Position numbers and translations under genes: made by a program. A stretch of DNA of 64,000 nt. Origin: Terriglobus tenax (lineage in GTDB: Bacteria > Acidobacteriota > Terriglobia > Terriglobales > Acidobacteriaceae). How positions within the stretch are numbered: position 1 is the stretch's first letter; every line of letters begins with the position of its first letter. The notes below the pieces were generated by a model that worked only from the letters and a program-made list of their open reading frames with translations, was not told the DNA's origin and made no database searches. The DNA is taken from the NCBI RefSeq assembly GCF_025685395.1, contig NZ_JAGSYA010000004.1:1488001-1552000 (forward strand), given 5' to 3'. Of this stretch, positions 1-8,492 are shown piece by piece.

Positions 1-402
1 CGCGGGATTGAAGAAACTGGACACAATCGAAATCGCCGCCAGGATCGCGTAATACTGCCCGGCCGATGCAGCCCAGATCAACAGAAGGCACAGCACCGCG
101 CGCGACAGGTCGCTGGCGATCATGGTGCCCTTCAGCGACCAGCGGTCCACAAACACACCGGCAACCACACCCAGCAGTGCAATCGGCAACTGGTAGGCAA
201 TCTGCACGCCCGTTACCTGCTGCGCGGTGGCGTGCAGGTTGAAGGTCAGCACACCGATCACCGCGAACAGCGCCAGAAAGTCGCCGAAGTTCGAGACAAT
301 CTGCGCGTACCAGAGCCGCCGCATCGTCTGGATCTTCAGCACGGCGCCCATCGACATCGGTTCAACATGCGCGTGCGGTTGTGGAGGTGTTTGTGTGCCC
401 AT
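1..402 (-). CDS. MFS transporter, N-terminal part (runs off window start)
   Basis: N-terminal 134 residues of a major facilitator permease; the rest lies before base 1. After a short His/Pro-rich cytoplasmic tail comes a first membrane helix (SNFGDFLALFAVIGVLTF), a second containing QIAYQLPIALLGVVAGVFVD, the typical MFS loop D-R-W between helices 2 and 3, then helices 3 and 4. The layout (trans-acting 'NFGDFL' start, VFVDRW loop) resembles the MFS_3/EntS-like exporter group, but substrate cannot be told. The start at 400-402 is preceded by AGGAAGG at good distance. It is followed, 47 nt away, by nothing of its own strand; the deacetylase upstream of it is on the same strand. Confidence 0.8.
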   Translation of the reverse strand, partial: MGTQTPPQPHAHVEPMSMGAVLKIQTMRRLWYAQIVSNFGDFLALFAVIGVLTFNLHATAQQVTGVQIAYQLPIALLGVVAGVFVDRWSLKGTMIASDLSRAVLCLLLIWAASAGQYYAILAAISIVSSFFNPA

Positions 403-449
403 AGGTCGTACCTTCCTGAACGTTCTACACCAGGAAAAATTGTAGGCAA

Positions 450-1232
450 TTAGACCCAGTTTTCGGGAGTGACAAATGTCAGGTTCCTGATATTTTTTTC
501 GAGCAGCAAGCCGGTCGCATCTACCGTCGGCATCCGTTTTGCTCCCAGCCCCAGGTGGCCGCCGTCATGCAGCAGGACGTTCGATGCCCTGTTCTTCCGC
601 TGGTTCTTCGCAATTCCCTGCTCCATCCGCTCCAGCAGTTGCGCCGGCGTGGCCGGGTTCCAGTCCTGCGCGGCAACGTTCCATTGCACCGCATGCAGGC
701 CAAGCTCGCGCGCAATGCGCAGCGTCGCCGGACGGCGCGCTCCGAATGGGGCACGGAAAAACCGCACCTTCTGCCCCAGCGTTTGCTCCAGCAGGTCATT
801 GGTCTCCGCCAACTGGCGGCGCGTCTCCCGGGCCGAGGTGATCGCCAGGTTGGGATGCGTCAGGGTGTGATTGCCGATCAGATGCCCGGCAGCGGCTACC
901 TGTCGCGCCAGCTCCGGCTGCGCCTTCACGAAATGACCCACCAGGAAAAACGTCGCGCGCACGTTATGCCGAGCCAGAACCTCCAGCAGATAGGGCGTCA
1001 CCTCCGGGTTCGGACCGTCATCGTAGGTCAACGCCACCTGCCGGGGGTCAGACCCGGCAACGACGGTAGCTCCGTAAATCTGAGACTCTGGCCGGTACGC
1101 GGCGTAGACAGCCGCGCCGACTCCTGCGGCGGCGGCAACTCCGATGGCAACTGCGGGGATCATACTGTGCTTCGAGTGTATTCGTTCCGCCACTTGGCGG
1201 CGGGATACGATCGTGATATCTTCACCTTTCAT
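450..1232 (-). CDS. Polysaccharide deacetylase (NodB domain), membrane-anchored
   Basis: 260 aa. Carbohydrate esterase family 4 fold: motif 1 TYDDGP with Asp71/Asp72, motif 2 HTLTHP with metal-binding His122 and His126, motif 3 RAPFG, and a late LLHDGG motif carrying the second catalytic His. One hydrophobic segment at about residues 24-46 suggests an N-terminal membrane anchor with the enzyme in the periplasm. It removes N- or O-acetyl groups from a polysaccharide or peptidoglycan; the substrate is not visible. An internal ATG at codon 24 is a possible alternative start, but it has no better ribosome binding site. Upstream it faces the deoxynucleoside kinase, with only 22 nt between the two start codons. 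Confidence 0.88.
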   Translation of the reverse strand: MKGEDITIVSRRQVAERIHSKHSMIPAVAIGVAAAAGVGAAVYAAYRPESQIYGATVVAGSDPRQVALTYDDGPNPEVTPYLLEVLARHNVRATFFLVGHFVKAQPELARQVAAAGHLIGNHTLTHPNLAITSARETRRQLAETNDLLEQTLGQKVRFFRAPFGARRPATLRIARELGLHAVQWNVAAQDWNPATPAQLLERMEQGIAKNQRKNRASNVLLHDGGHLGLGAKRMPTVDATGLLLEKNIRNLTFVTPENWV

Positions 1233-1254
1233 TCGCCTTTCCGGAGGTCCCCCT

Positions 1255-1905
1255 ATGACCCTGTTCGACCCGCCCAGCTACATTGCGATCGAAGGCCCTA
1301 TCCGCGTCGGCAAGTCCACCCTGGCAGAGATGCTGGCCGTAAAGATGGGTGCGCGCCATGTCATTGAGCCGGAAGATAACCCCTTCCTGGACGGTTTTTA
1401 CCGGCAGGAACCCGGCATGGCCCTGGCCGCGCAGATGTGGTTTCTGGAGGCGCGGCACGCCCAGCTCCGTGAGGCCCAGGACCAGGCCAAAAGCGATATC
1501 GTTCGCCGGGGCGTAGTCTCCGACTACATTTTCGAGAAAGATAAGCTATTTGCCTGCTTGAACTTAGGCGACGACGAGCTGAAGCTCTACAACCGCTATT
1601 ACGAGCCCATGCGAGCCGGTCTGCCGATCCCTGACCTGGTCATCTACCTGAAAGCAACGCCGGATGTGCTGCGCACACGGCTGAAACGCAAGGGCATTCC
1701 CGTAGAGCGCGCCGTAAGCGAGGAGTACCTCGAGACCGTTATCGAGGCCTATGAGCACTTCTTTTCCCGCTACACGGCCAGCGATTTGCTGGTAATTGAC
1801 ACCTCCGAGATCGACTTTGTGAACAACAACCGTGATCTGCAGGCACTGTTCCGGCGTCTGGATACCCCGGTTAAAGGCACCCAGCACTTTTTGATGGTGG
1901 GATAA
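1255..1905 (+). CDS. Deoxynucleoside kinase family protein
   Basis: 216 aa from ATG 1255, which has GGAGG at a proper distance; an in-frame extension upstream would run into the divergent gene and lacks a site. P-loop GPIRVGKST at residues 14-22, then the family features EPEDNPFLDGFY, DYIFEKDKLFA and the arginine-rich lid around RTRLKRKG. It phosphorylates a deoxynucleoside (dA/dC/dG type kinases) with ATP in the cytoplasm for salvage. Length fits bacterial deoxyadenosine/deoxyguanosine kinases. In several phyla this gene sits near folK/panB genes; here the neighbours give no hint of specificity. Confidence 0.88.
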   Translation: MTLFDPPSYIAIEGPIRVGKSTLAEMLAVKMGARHVIEPEDNPFLDGFYRQEPGMALAAQMWFLEARHAQLREAQDQAKSDIVRRGVVSDYIFEKDKLFACLNLGDDELKLYNRYYEPMRAGLPIPDLVIYLKATPDVLRTRLKRKGIPVERAVSEEYLETVIEAYEHFFSRYTASDLLVIDTSEIDFVNNNRDLQALFRRLDTPVKGTQHFLMVG

Positions 1906-1992
1906 GCCTTCTCCCGGCGCGGGCAACTTGCGGGTGCGGCAACGGGTTCCTATTGGAGAGCGCCTCCGCGCTGGTAGAAGGAGTTCGAATAC

Positions 1993-2550
1993 ATGTCTTC
2001 ACGCATCCTGATCTCCGGCGTTTCGCTGCTGTTGTGCCTGGGAAGCGGCGTGGCGCAACAGGGCCGGAATTTCTCTCCCGGCGCCGGCGACTCCACCGGC
2101 ACGGCCCTGAAGGTCAGAATCCAGGACGCAATCAGCTCAAAGGACGCGCAGAATGGCCAGTTCATCCGCGGCGTTATGGCAGAGGCAGCCACCGTGGACG
2201 GCCATAGCTTTCCCGCCGGAACCCTGGTGGAAGCGACTGTCGTCTCCACCTCCAGGGCCGGTCAACTAACGAGTGCGGGGGAGCTCTCTCTGCAGGTGGA
2301 AAAGGTAGGCGAACAGGAACTGCTGAGCGATGTCACGGTCGTAACCGGGAAGGAAGGCGCTAAAGACCTGCCGGACAGCGCTCCCGAGGTGGGAACCGAA
2401 GCCGAGGTGCAGCCACAGTCAGTACTGATCTTCCACGTTGTGCCGCTGGGGCTTGCCTACCGGGATAACGTGGAGAAAAAACTGGACCTGGCACATTCCG
2501 GGAGCGGGGCCGGCACCGGAAGCAGCGCCAGCCCAACCGCAGCGGAATAG
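1993..2550 (+). CDS. Secreted protein of unknown function
   Basis: 185 aa. Clear signal peptide (residues 1-21, cleavage likely after GVA), then a soluble beta-rich domain containing LKVRIQDAISSKDAQNGQ and FPAGTLVEATVVS, and a low-complexity Gly/Ser/Ala tail. AAGGAG at 1978-1983 supports the start at 1993. The ALKVRLQ-D-x-ISS-K-D-x-NGQ pattern is one I associate with uncharacterised acidobacterial secreted proteins that set a value range or default (inference only). The stop codon ends at 2550, directly touching the stop codon of the convergent bcp gene. Confidence 0.72.
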   Translation: MSSRILISGVSLLLCLGSGVAQQGRNFSPGAGDSTGTALKVRIQDAISSKDAQNGQFIRGVMAEAATVDGHSFPAGTLVEATVVSTSRAGQLTSAGELSLQVEKVGEQELLSDVTVVTGKEGAKDLPDSAPEVGTEAEVQPQSVLIFHVVPLGLAYRDNVEKKLDLAHSGSGAGTGSSASPTAAE

Positions 2551-3018
2551 TTATTTGGCGGCCTTCACGTAAGCCAGCACTTCTTCGGCATGGCCTTCGG
2601 GTTTCACCTTCGGGAAGACGTGCAGCAGCTTACGCCCCGGCCCGATCAGGTAGGTGGTCCGTTCAATGCCTGTCACCAGCTTGCCATACATGGTCTTTGG
2701 CTTGATGACACCGAAGTAGTCGCAGACCGTTTTTTCCGGATCGGCCAGCAGCGGGTAGTTCAGGTCATACTTGTCAGCGAACTTCTTCTGCGCCTTCACG
2801 GTGTCGCGCGAGATGCCCAGCACGATGACGCCCGCCTTCTTCAGCTTGTCGATGGCATCGCGGAAGCCGCAGGCCTCGATGGTGCAGCCAGGCGTGTCCG
2901 CCTTGGGGTAAAAGAACAAAACGACAGGTTTCGGATCAAAGCTGGAAAGGGTAACCGGCTTGCCGTCCTGATCGTCGAGAGTGAAATCTTCGATAATGTC
3001 GCCTGCTTGTGGTGGCAT
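2551..3018 (-). CDS. bcp: Thioredoxin-dependent thiol peroxidase (Bcp/PrxQ)
   Basis: 155 aa. Atypical 2-Cys peroxiredoxin: the motif ADTPGCTIEAC places the peroxidatic Cys at residue 45 and the resolving Cys five residues later at 50, typical of the Bcp/PrxQ subfamily. It reduces hydrogen peroxide and organic peroxides in the cytoplasm using thioredoxin. The start at 3016-3018 (MPPQAGDIIEDFTL) was chosen because the family begins there; the open frame continues upstream as non-coding sequence opposite the next gene. No strong ribosome binding site is visible. Divergent from the DRP-repeat gene across 66 nt. Confidence 0.92.
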   Translation of the reverse strand: MPPQAGDIIEDFTLDDQDGKPVTLSSFDPKPVVLFFYPKADTPGCTIEACGFRDAIDKLKKAGVIVLGISRDTVKAQKKFADKYDLNYPLLADPEKTVCDYFGVIKPKTMYGKLVTGIERTTYLIGPGRKLLHVFPKVKPEGHAEEVLAYVKAAK

Positions 3019-3084
3019 GGAACAAAAGGTACAAGGCAGGCACCCCCGTCTGCAAGGTAGCGGAAGCGCAGGATTGGCCGTCTT

Positions 3085-4422
3085 ATGAGTGTGATGAAAG
3101 TTTTCAGGGAAATCGCAGGCGCCGCCGTCGTGGCAGCCATGGTTGCCACCGCCGGGGCACAGATGCACCGCGTTGCCAAGAAAGACAACGTAACCCGCGC
3201 CATTGCCGTGTATGAGTGGACCGGCGACGACATCAAGAAGCCAGCCGCCAGCCGCCTGATCCCGGTCTCGCTCTTCTACGACAACGATTACCAGGAGGCC
3301 GGACTTTACCTGGCCCGTCCCGTGCCGCTGGCCCTGTACGCCGGAACCGTGTACGAGCTGCAGCAGGCCGGCGAGCCCAAAGGCTTTTTCGATCTGGACT
3401 TTGCCCGCAACCTGAAGCCCAGCGATTCGGTCTCCTCCGTCTACGACCAGGGCTGGACCGGCTATGGCAAGTGGCAGCCTCTGCCAGTCGATAAGCCAAA
3501 GGCGCCGCAAAAGGTAACGTTGGACTCAAGCGATACCGACGACAGCCGCCCCAAGCTGGGCCGCAAAGATAAGAAGTCCGACAGCAAAGACACAAAGGAC
3601 AACAAGAAGGACAAGGACCAGGCCGGCGTAACGCCCGTAGGCAGTGACCCCTCTGACGATACCGACCGCCCCACGCTGAAGCGGCGCACGGAGAAGGAGA
3701 AGCGTGACGCCATCAAAAACGACACCGCCAACGTCCAGAATGTCGGCGACCTGAACGACGACCCCGACCGTCCGAAGATTATGCGTGGCAAGCCCGCAAA
3801 GCAGGCCGAGGCACCCCAGTTGACCGGTCTGCCCACCAGCGTGCACCAGATGGTCGCGGTCAGCGATGCCGCCAACCGCGAGGTTCACGACTTCACCTAC
3901 CGTTTCCGCGACCCGCAGGAGAAGACCGAGATTCAGGCCAAGCTGGAAAAGGTGGCCATGTCGCTGGTCGCACCCGCCCCTTCCGCGCCCGCACTTCCGA
4001 CCGGCGGCAGGAGCCGTTCCACCGGAGCGCGCAGCAAACTGAAGGCATCCATCGCTCCCGAAGTGCCCCCGGTAAAGTTTGCCGACGAAAAGTTTTCAGC
4101 CTATGCGCTGAGCTACAACAGCGCCCCGGTCTTCGTGTTGGAAGCCCACACCACCGGCGAAGGCTCTCCCGTGCAATACGTAACCGTTGTGGCCCAGAAC
4201 GACAGCTTCGGGGAGCCCCAGGTAGCGATCAAAACCACCACAGACTCCGCCCACATGGACTCAACTCCGTGGATGCGGCTGGTCGGCGTCGTGGATGCCG
4301 AGGCCAGCAACCGCGCCAGCCTTCTGATGGAATTGCGAGGCCAGCAGGCCCGCTCCTTTGCCCTCTACCGCGTTATCGGCGCACAGGCGACGAAGGTGTT
4401 TGAGACGGGAGCGACCCAGTAG
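3085..4422 (+). CDS. Secreted protein with three DRP-type repeats
   Basis: 445 aa, not recognised as a named family. Signal peptide at residues 1-25 (cleavage after AGA). A conserved-looking N-terminal domain (about 35-140) begins with MHRVAKKDNVTRAIAVYEW. The middle (150-240) is charged and carries three imperfect copies of one motif: DDSRPKLGR at 152, DDTDRPTLKR at 191 and DDPDRPKIMR at 225, separated by Lys/Asp-rich linkers. The C-terminal domain (about 340-445) is beta-rich (FSAYALSYNSAPVFVLEA). The repeats and spacing suggest a periplasmic protein with a flexible repeated ligand or partner site. Lies 66 nt divergent from bcp. Confidence 0.8.
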   Translation: MSVMKVFREIAGAAVVAAMVATAGAQMHRVAKKDNVTRAIAVYEWTGDDIKKPAASRLIPVSLFYDNDYQEAGLYLARPVPLALYAGTVYELQQAGEPKGFFDLDFARNLKPSDSVSSVYDQGWTGYGKWQPLPVDKPKAPQKVTLDSSDTDDSRPKLGRKDKKSDSKDTKDNKKDKDQAGVTPVGSDPSDDTDRPTLKRRTEKEKRDAIKNDTANVQNVGDLNDDPDRPKIMRGKPAKQAEAPQLTGLPTSVHQMVAVSDAANREVHDFTYRFRDPQEKTEIQAKLEKVAMSLVAPAPSAPALPTGGRSRSTGARSKLKASIAPEVPPVKFADEKFSAYALSYNSAPVFVLEAHTTGEGSPVQYVTVVAQNDSFGEPQVAIKTTTDSAHMDSTPWMRLVGVVDAEASNRASLLMELRGQQARSFALYRVIGAQATKVFETGATQ

Positions 4423-4427
4423 TTGCA

Positions 4428-4448
4428 AGTTGTTAGCAACTAACAACT
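4428..4448. terminator. Hairpin between convergent genes
   Basis: Perfect 9-bp inverted repeat AGTTGTTAG / CTAACAACT with a CAA loop, between two convergent stop codons (4422 and 4448; its last base belongs to the minus-strand stop). No T-run follows on either strand, so a terminator role is only likely by position. Confidence 0.4.
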
Positions 4449-6457
4449 CACCGCTTTCCCCAGTTCATCAGCGGGAGGATGCTCGAATAATCATCCGTCC
4501 ACGCCTTTGCCTTCATCTCCGGAAAGCTGGAGCGGGCTATGACCACGTCCGTCTGCTGCTGGAAGTCCTTGCGCCTGGTCAGCAGCACCCAGGTGGAGCT
4601 GTAGTAGCCCTTGCTCTCATCGTTCGGGCTGTTGATCAGCACCGCATCCAGCCCCGCGGTCTGGGACAGTGCTTTGACCTCCGGCGCAAGGTGAATAAAT
4701 TGGTTGGAGACATGGAAGGCGATGATGCCGCCGGGAGCCATGTGCTTCTGGTAAAGCGCCAGTGCCTGCGTGGTGATCAGGTGCAGCGGGATGGCGTCGC
4801 CGGAGAAGGCGTCGATCACCAGGATGTCGAAGTTGTTCGGCGCCTCATGCTCCAGCGAGATACGCGCATCACCCGCGATAACGGGAATCGCCACCGGAGC
4901 ATCGCGGAAGTAGGTAAACAGGTTGCGCGCGACGGGCTCGACTGCCGGGTTGATCTCGTAGAAGCGGAAACGATCTCCGGGCTGCGAATACACCGCCAGC
5001 GAGCCTGCTCCCAGGCCGATAATACCCACTGACTTCGGCCGTCCTTCACAGCAATAGCGCATGGCCAGCCCGATGCCCGATTCCGGCGCATAGTAGCTGA
5101 CCGGTACGCGTGCATGGTCCGGCGTAAAGATCTGCGTACCGTGCTTGATGGTGCCGTTATAGAGCGTGCGCAGTGTGCTGGCCGGAGGAAACGCTCCCTG
5201 CGTCACACGCAGCGGACCATAGAAGTTCCTTATCTGCGCCATGCTGGCCAGGTTGAATGCCTGGTATTCCTTGCCGATGAGAAACAGCAGCAACACGGAA
5301 GCCGTAGCCCATAATGCCCTTTGCGCCCATCCAAGGTTCCACAAGGCGAAGACGGCGACCGTCGCTGTGACAAAAAACGAGATTGAAAGGTCATAGTTCG
5401 CGGAAAACACCAGAGGGCTGACGATACCGATGAAGAAGGTCCCCGCCGCTCCGCCAGCCGACAGCATGAGATAGAAGACCGTCGACTGGCGCGGATCTTC
5501 CGGACGATGCGTATACAGCTCCGCATGGCAGAAGTAGCAGGCCAGGAAGAGCTCAATCAGGAAGAAGCTGATGCTCAGCCAGATAGGGAAGGTCACACCC
5601 TCCTGCGTCAGGGTGTAGGCCAGCGCCGCCAGAAACACCACCAGAAAACGGATCACCAGCCCACGGTTGTAGAACCGCCCCAGCTCAAAGGCCGCGATAA
5701 AGCTGAGCAGGTACGCCGCCAGCGGCAGAATCCAGAGCAGCGGAATGGGAGCGATGTTCTGCGACAGGTGCGCCGTGACCGCCGCAAGCTGCATGGACGC
5801 CGCAAACGGCAGAAGGAACCAGAGGAGCCGGTTGCTCCGGGACGGCTGGTTGGCTGGATGGCTGGATGGCTGGTCCTGAACGGTTTGGACACCGCGCGGG
5901 ACCAACAACCCACAAAGAGCAGCGTAGACAACGAATCCAACGGCCCACGCCATGCGCTGCGCGTGGATGGTCATATACGGCTCAATCAGCACCGGGTATG
6001 CGAACAGCGCCAGCAGGCTGCCCACATTCGACAACGCAAACAGCCGGTAGCGCACACCAGCCCCTTCCGTCTGCGCCAGCCACACCTGTAGCAGGGGGCT
6101 TGTCGCCGAAAGCAACAGAAACGGCAGACCGATGCTGGTTGCAAGCGACAGGAAGATGGTCAAAACGGGCCGCTGGAAAGCGGTAGGAGAACTGGGCGTG
6201 GTGGAGACAAAGGCCAGCAGCACGGCGACTCCCAGCAGACCCAATTGCACTGTTTGTTGTGCACGGAAGCGGGTCAGCCAGTGGGCATAGCTATAGCCAA
6301 ACAGCAGAAGAAGCTGGAAAACCACAAGGCAGGTGATCCAGACGGCTGAACTTCCTCCCAAAGCGGGAAGAAGCTGCCGAGCGGCCAAAGGTTCGACCAG
6401 AAAGAGAAGAAAAGCACCGAGAAAGATGGTGAGAGCAAAAAGCGGACGCTTATTCAT
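4448..6457 (-). CDS. Membrane-fused spermidine synthase-like protein
   Basis: 669 aa. The N-terminal ~420 residues form ten or more membrane helices (FALTIFLGAFLLFLVEP first), the rest is a cytoplasmic Rossmann domain of the spermidine/putrescine aminopropyltransferase type: the SAM-binding GIIGLGAGSLAVY, acidic FYEINP, and IDAFSGDAIPLHLIT around the propylamine-transfer site. Such MFS-like/SpeE fusions are widespread in soil bacteria; whether they make polyamines is unsettled. Start taken at ATG 6455-6457 (MNKRPLFAL); a longer reading frame upstream has no membrane or family similarity. Divergent from serA across 83 nt. Confidence 0.85.
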   Translation of the reverse strand: MNKRPLFALTIFLGAFLLFLVEPLAARQLLPALGGSSAVWITCLVVFQLLLLFGYSYAHWLTRFRAQQTVQLGLLGVAVLLAFVSTTPSSPTAFQRPVLTIFLSLATSIGLPFLLLSATSPLLQVWLAQTEGAGVRYRLFALSNVGSLLALFAYPVLIEPYMTIHAQRMAWAVGFVVYAALCGLLVPRGVQTVQDQPSSHPANQPSRSNRLLWFLLPFAASMQLAAVTAHLSQNIAPIPLLWILPLAAYLLSFIAAFELGRFYNRGLVIRFLVVFLAALAYTLTQEGVTFPIWLSISFFLIELFLACYFCHAELYTHRPEDPRQSTVFYLMLSAGGAAGTFFIGIVSPLVFSANYDLSISFFVTATVAVFALWNLGWAQRALWATASVLLLFLIGKEYQAFNLASMAQIRNFYGPLRVTQGAFPPASTLRTLYNGTIKHGTQIFTPDHARVPVSYYAPESGIGLAMRYCCEGRPKSVGIIGLGAGSLAVYSQPGDRFRFYEINPAVEPVARNLFTYFRDAPVAIPVIAGDARISLEHEAPNNFDILVIDAFSGDAIPLHLITTQALALYQKHMAPGGIIAFHVSNQFIHLAPEVKALSQTAGLDAVLINSPNDESKGYYSSTWVLLTRRKDFQQQTDVVIARSSFPEMKAKAWTDDYSSILPLMNWGKR

Positions 6458-6540
6458 GAGGTCTGACAGGAGTGTCGCGGACGGCGAGTCCAAGGCTATC
6501 ACTGCGATCCAACATGCTGGACAAGTAAAATGGTCGCAAC

Positions 6541-8148
6541 ATGAAGATTGTCCTTGCTGAAAAAGTCTCGCCTGCAACCCTTGCTGTCTTTCAACAGGAA
6601 CCGGACTGGCAGATCGTCACGCCGGACCAGATCAAGAACGGGCTGGCTGCAGAGCTGGCCGACGCTGACGCGCTGATTGTCCGTAGCGCCGTTCAGGCAG
6701 ATGCCACGCTGCTGGAGTCCGCTCCGAAGCTGCGCATCATTGGCCGCGCCGGAGTAGGCGTGGATAACATTGACACCGATGCTGCCACTCACCGCGGCAT
6801 TGTGGTCATGAATACCCCCGGAGCCAACGCCATCGCCGTGGCCGAGCTGACCATCGGCCTGATGATCACCATGGCGCGCTTCATTCCCCGCGCCACCGCG
6901 ACCATGCACGCCGGCAAGTGGGACAAGAAGAACCTGCAGGGCCAGGAACTGCGCGGCAAGACGCTGGGCATCATCGGCCTGGGCCGCATTGGACAGGAAG
7001 TGGCTAAGCGCGCCCGTTCCTTCGGCATGGACCTGATCGGCTACGACCCGTTCGTCGCCCCGGTGATCGCTCGCGAAAACGGCGTTGGCCTGGCTCCTCT
7101 GGACGAGGTTCTGCGCAAGGCCGACTACCTGACGCTGCACGTCGGCCTGACGCCGCAGACCGAAGGCCTGATCAACGCCACTTCGCTGGCCACCATGAAG
7201 AAGACCGTGCGCATTGTGAACTGCGCCCGCGGCGAGCTGATCAACGATGCAGCCCTGGCCGAGGCCATCAAGGCCGGTAACATTGGCGGAGCAGCTCTGG
7301 ACGTCTTCGCGCAGGAGCCGCTGAAGGAGTCTCCATACCACGGACTGGAGAACGTCATCCTTTCGCCACATATCGGCGGATCGACCGACGAAGCGCAGGA
7401 GGCCATCGGCATCCAGCTGGCGCACCAGGTACGCGATTATCTGAAGCTGGGCGTCGTGCAGAACGCCGTCAACGTCCCCTCGCTCACGCATGAGGAGTAC
7501 CAGCAGGTCGCTCCCTATGTGGAGATGTCCGAGCGCCTGGGCACCTTCCTGTCGCACGCCACGCCGGGCAACCTGGAAAACATCCAGATCAACTACGCCG
7601 GCCGTATCGCCAGCGGAAAGACGGAACTGATCCGCAACGCCTCCATCTGCGGCGTTCTGGCCGACAGCGAAAACGTGAACCGCATCAACGCGGCCTCCGT
7701 TGCGCAGGAGCGCGGCATCCGTCTGATGGAGGAGAAGAAGGAGTTCGCCTCCGGCGGCGCAGGATCGGTGCTGAAACTGACGCTGCACTCGGCTTCGGGT
7801 GACTCGTCGGCCTCGGCCACGGTGCTGCACGGCAACTCGCCGCGCCTGCTGAGCTACGACGGCATCGACATCGAGGCTCCGCTGACCGGCACGCTGGTCG
7901 TCATCCGCAACCAGGACGTACCGGGCGTCATCGGACGCATCGGAACCATCCTGGGCGAACACAAGATCAACATCGCCAACTTCGCTCTGGGCCGCAACGT
8001 ACGTTCGCAGAACGTACCGCAGGGCCAGGCGCTGGCCGTGGTGCAGATCGACGTGCCGACCGCCAAGGCAGCCAACGATGTCATCGCCGCTCTGCGCAAG
8101 GTGGAAGCGATTGTCAGCGTCCGCCTGGTGGAACTGGGTAAAATCTAA
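6541..8148 (+). CDS. serA: D-3-phosphoglycerate dehydrogenase
   Basis: 535 aa, the long form. First step of serine synthesis: oxidises 3-phosphoglycerate to 3-phosphohydroxypyruvate with NAD in the cytoplasm. N-terminal substrate domain, NAD-binding GIIGLGRIG at about 143-151, catalytic Arg in NCARGELIN, Glu in DVFAQEPL and His in LSPHIGG, then the allosteric-substrate-binding domain (about 320-450) and a C-terminal ACT domain starting near GTLVVIRNQDVPGVIGRIG that usually mediates serine feedback inhibition. The zinc-ribbon gene starts 3 nt after its stop, so the two are probably cotranscribed and end at the terminator at 8447-8477. Confidence 0.97.
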   Translation: MKIVLAEKVSPATLAVFQQEPDWQIVTPDQIKNGLAAELADADALIVRSAVQADATLLESAPKLRIIGRAGVGVDNIDTDAATHRGIVVMNTPGANAIAVAELTIGLMITMARFIPRATATMHAGKWDKKNLQGQELRGKTLGIIGLGRIGQEVAKRARSFGMDLIGYDPFVAPVIARENGVGLAPLDEVLRKADYLTLHVGLTPQTEGLINATSLATMKKTVRIVNCARGELINDAALAEAIKAGNIGGAALDVFAQEPLKESPYHGLENVILSPHIGGSTDEAQEAIGIQLAHQVRDYLKLGVVQNAVNVPSLTHEEYQQVAPYVEMSERLGTFLSHATPGNLENIQINYAGRIASGKTELIRNASICGVLADSENVNRINAASVAQERGIRLMEEKKEFASGGAGSVLKLTLHSASGDSSASATVLHGNSPRLLSYDGIDIEAPLTGTLVVIRNQDVPGVIGRIGTILGEHKINIANFALGRNVRSQNVPQGQALAVVQIDVPTAKAANDVIAALRKVEAIVSVRLVELGKI

Positions 8149-8151
8149 GGT

Positions 8152-8445
8152 ATGCCGCTTTACGAATACGAGTGCCAGCAATGCCACCGGCACCTGGAGA
8201 AGATTCAGAAGTTCTCTGACGAGCCGCTGACCGTGTGTCCACACTGCGGCGGCCGTCTGGAAAAGACCATCACCGCACCCGCAGTGCAGTTCAAGGGCGG
8301 CGGCTGGTACGCGGATCTTTACTCCTCGGCCAAGAAAGGCGGCGGAGCGGCAAAGAGCGAGTCATCGAGTTCCAGTTCTTCGGACTCATCCTCCTCTTCC
8401 AGCACACCGGCTCCAGCCGCAAGTACTTCCACGGACAAGAAATAA
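8152..8445 (+). CDS. FmdB-type zinc ribbon protein
   Basis: 97 aa. Starts with MPLYEYECQQC and has two CxxC pairs (ECQQC and CPHCGG) that make a zinc ribbon of the FmdB/CxxC_CXXC_SSSS family. The tail shows the family's typical GGGWYADLY segment followed by a Ser-rich, then Ala/Pro-rich low-complexity stretch. Function of the family is unknown; an early proposal of a regulatory role comes from fmdB of methylotrophs. It lies 3 nt after serA and 6 bases before a strong terminator. Confidence 0.9.
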   Translation: MPLYEYECQQCHRHLEKIQKFSDEPLTVCPHCGGRLEKTITAPAVQFKGGGWYADLYSSAKKGGGAAKSESSSSSSSDSSSSSSTPAPAASTSTDKK

Positions 8446-8446
8446 G

Positions 8447-8477
8447 AAAAGCCCGCCAACCCGGCGGGCTTTTTCTT
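8447..8477 (+). terminator. Rho-independent terminator of serA-zinc ribbon operon
   Basis: Seven-bp GC stem GCCCGCC / GGCGGGC (8451-8457 and 8463-8469), 5-nt loop, flanked by AAAA before and TTTTT after. The A/T flanks make it usable in both directions, although the minus-strand gene upstream of it ends only at 8493. Confidence 0.93.
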
Positions 8478-8492
8478 GCGCGTCGATAGAGT

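Noticed and set aside
3019-3510. N-terminal extension of bcp that could look like a fusion
   Set aside because: The extra residues are antisense to the DRP-repeat gene, and the peroxiredoxin family starts at MPPQAGD.
6499-8244. Minus-strand open frame of about 580 codons over serA
   Set aside because: serA on the other strand has complete catalytic motifs; the frame has no family features.
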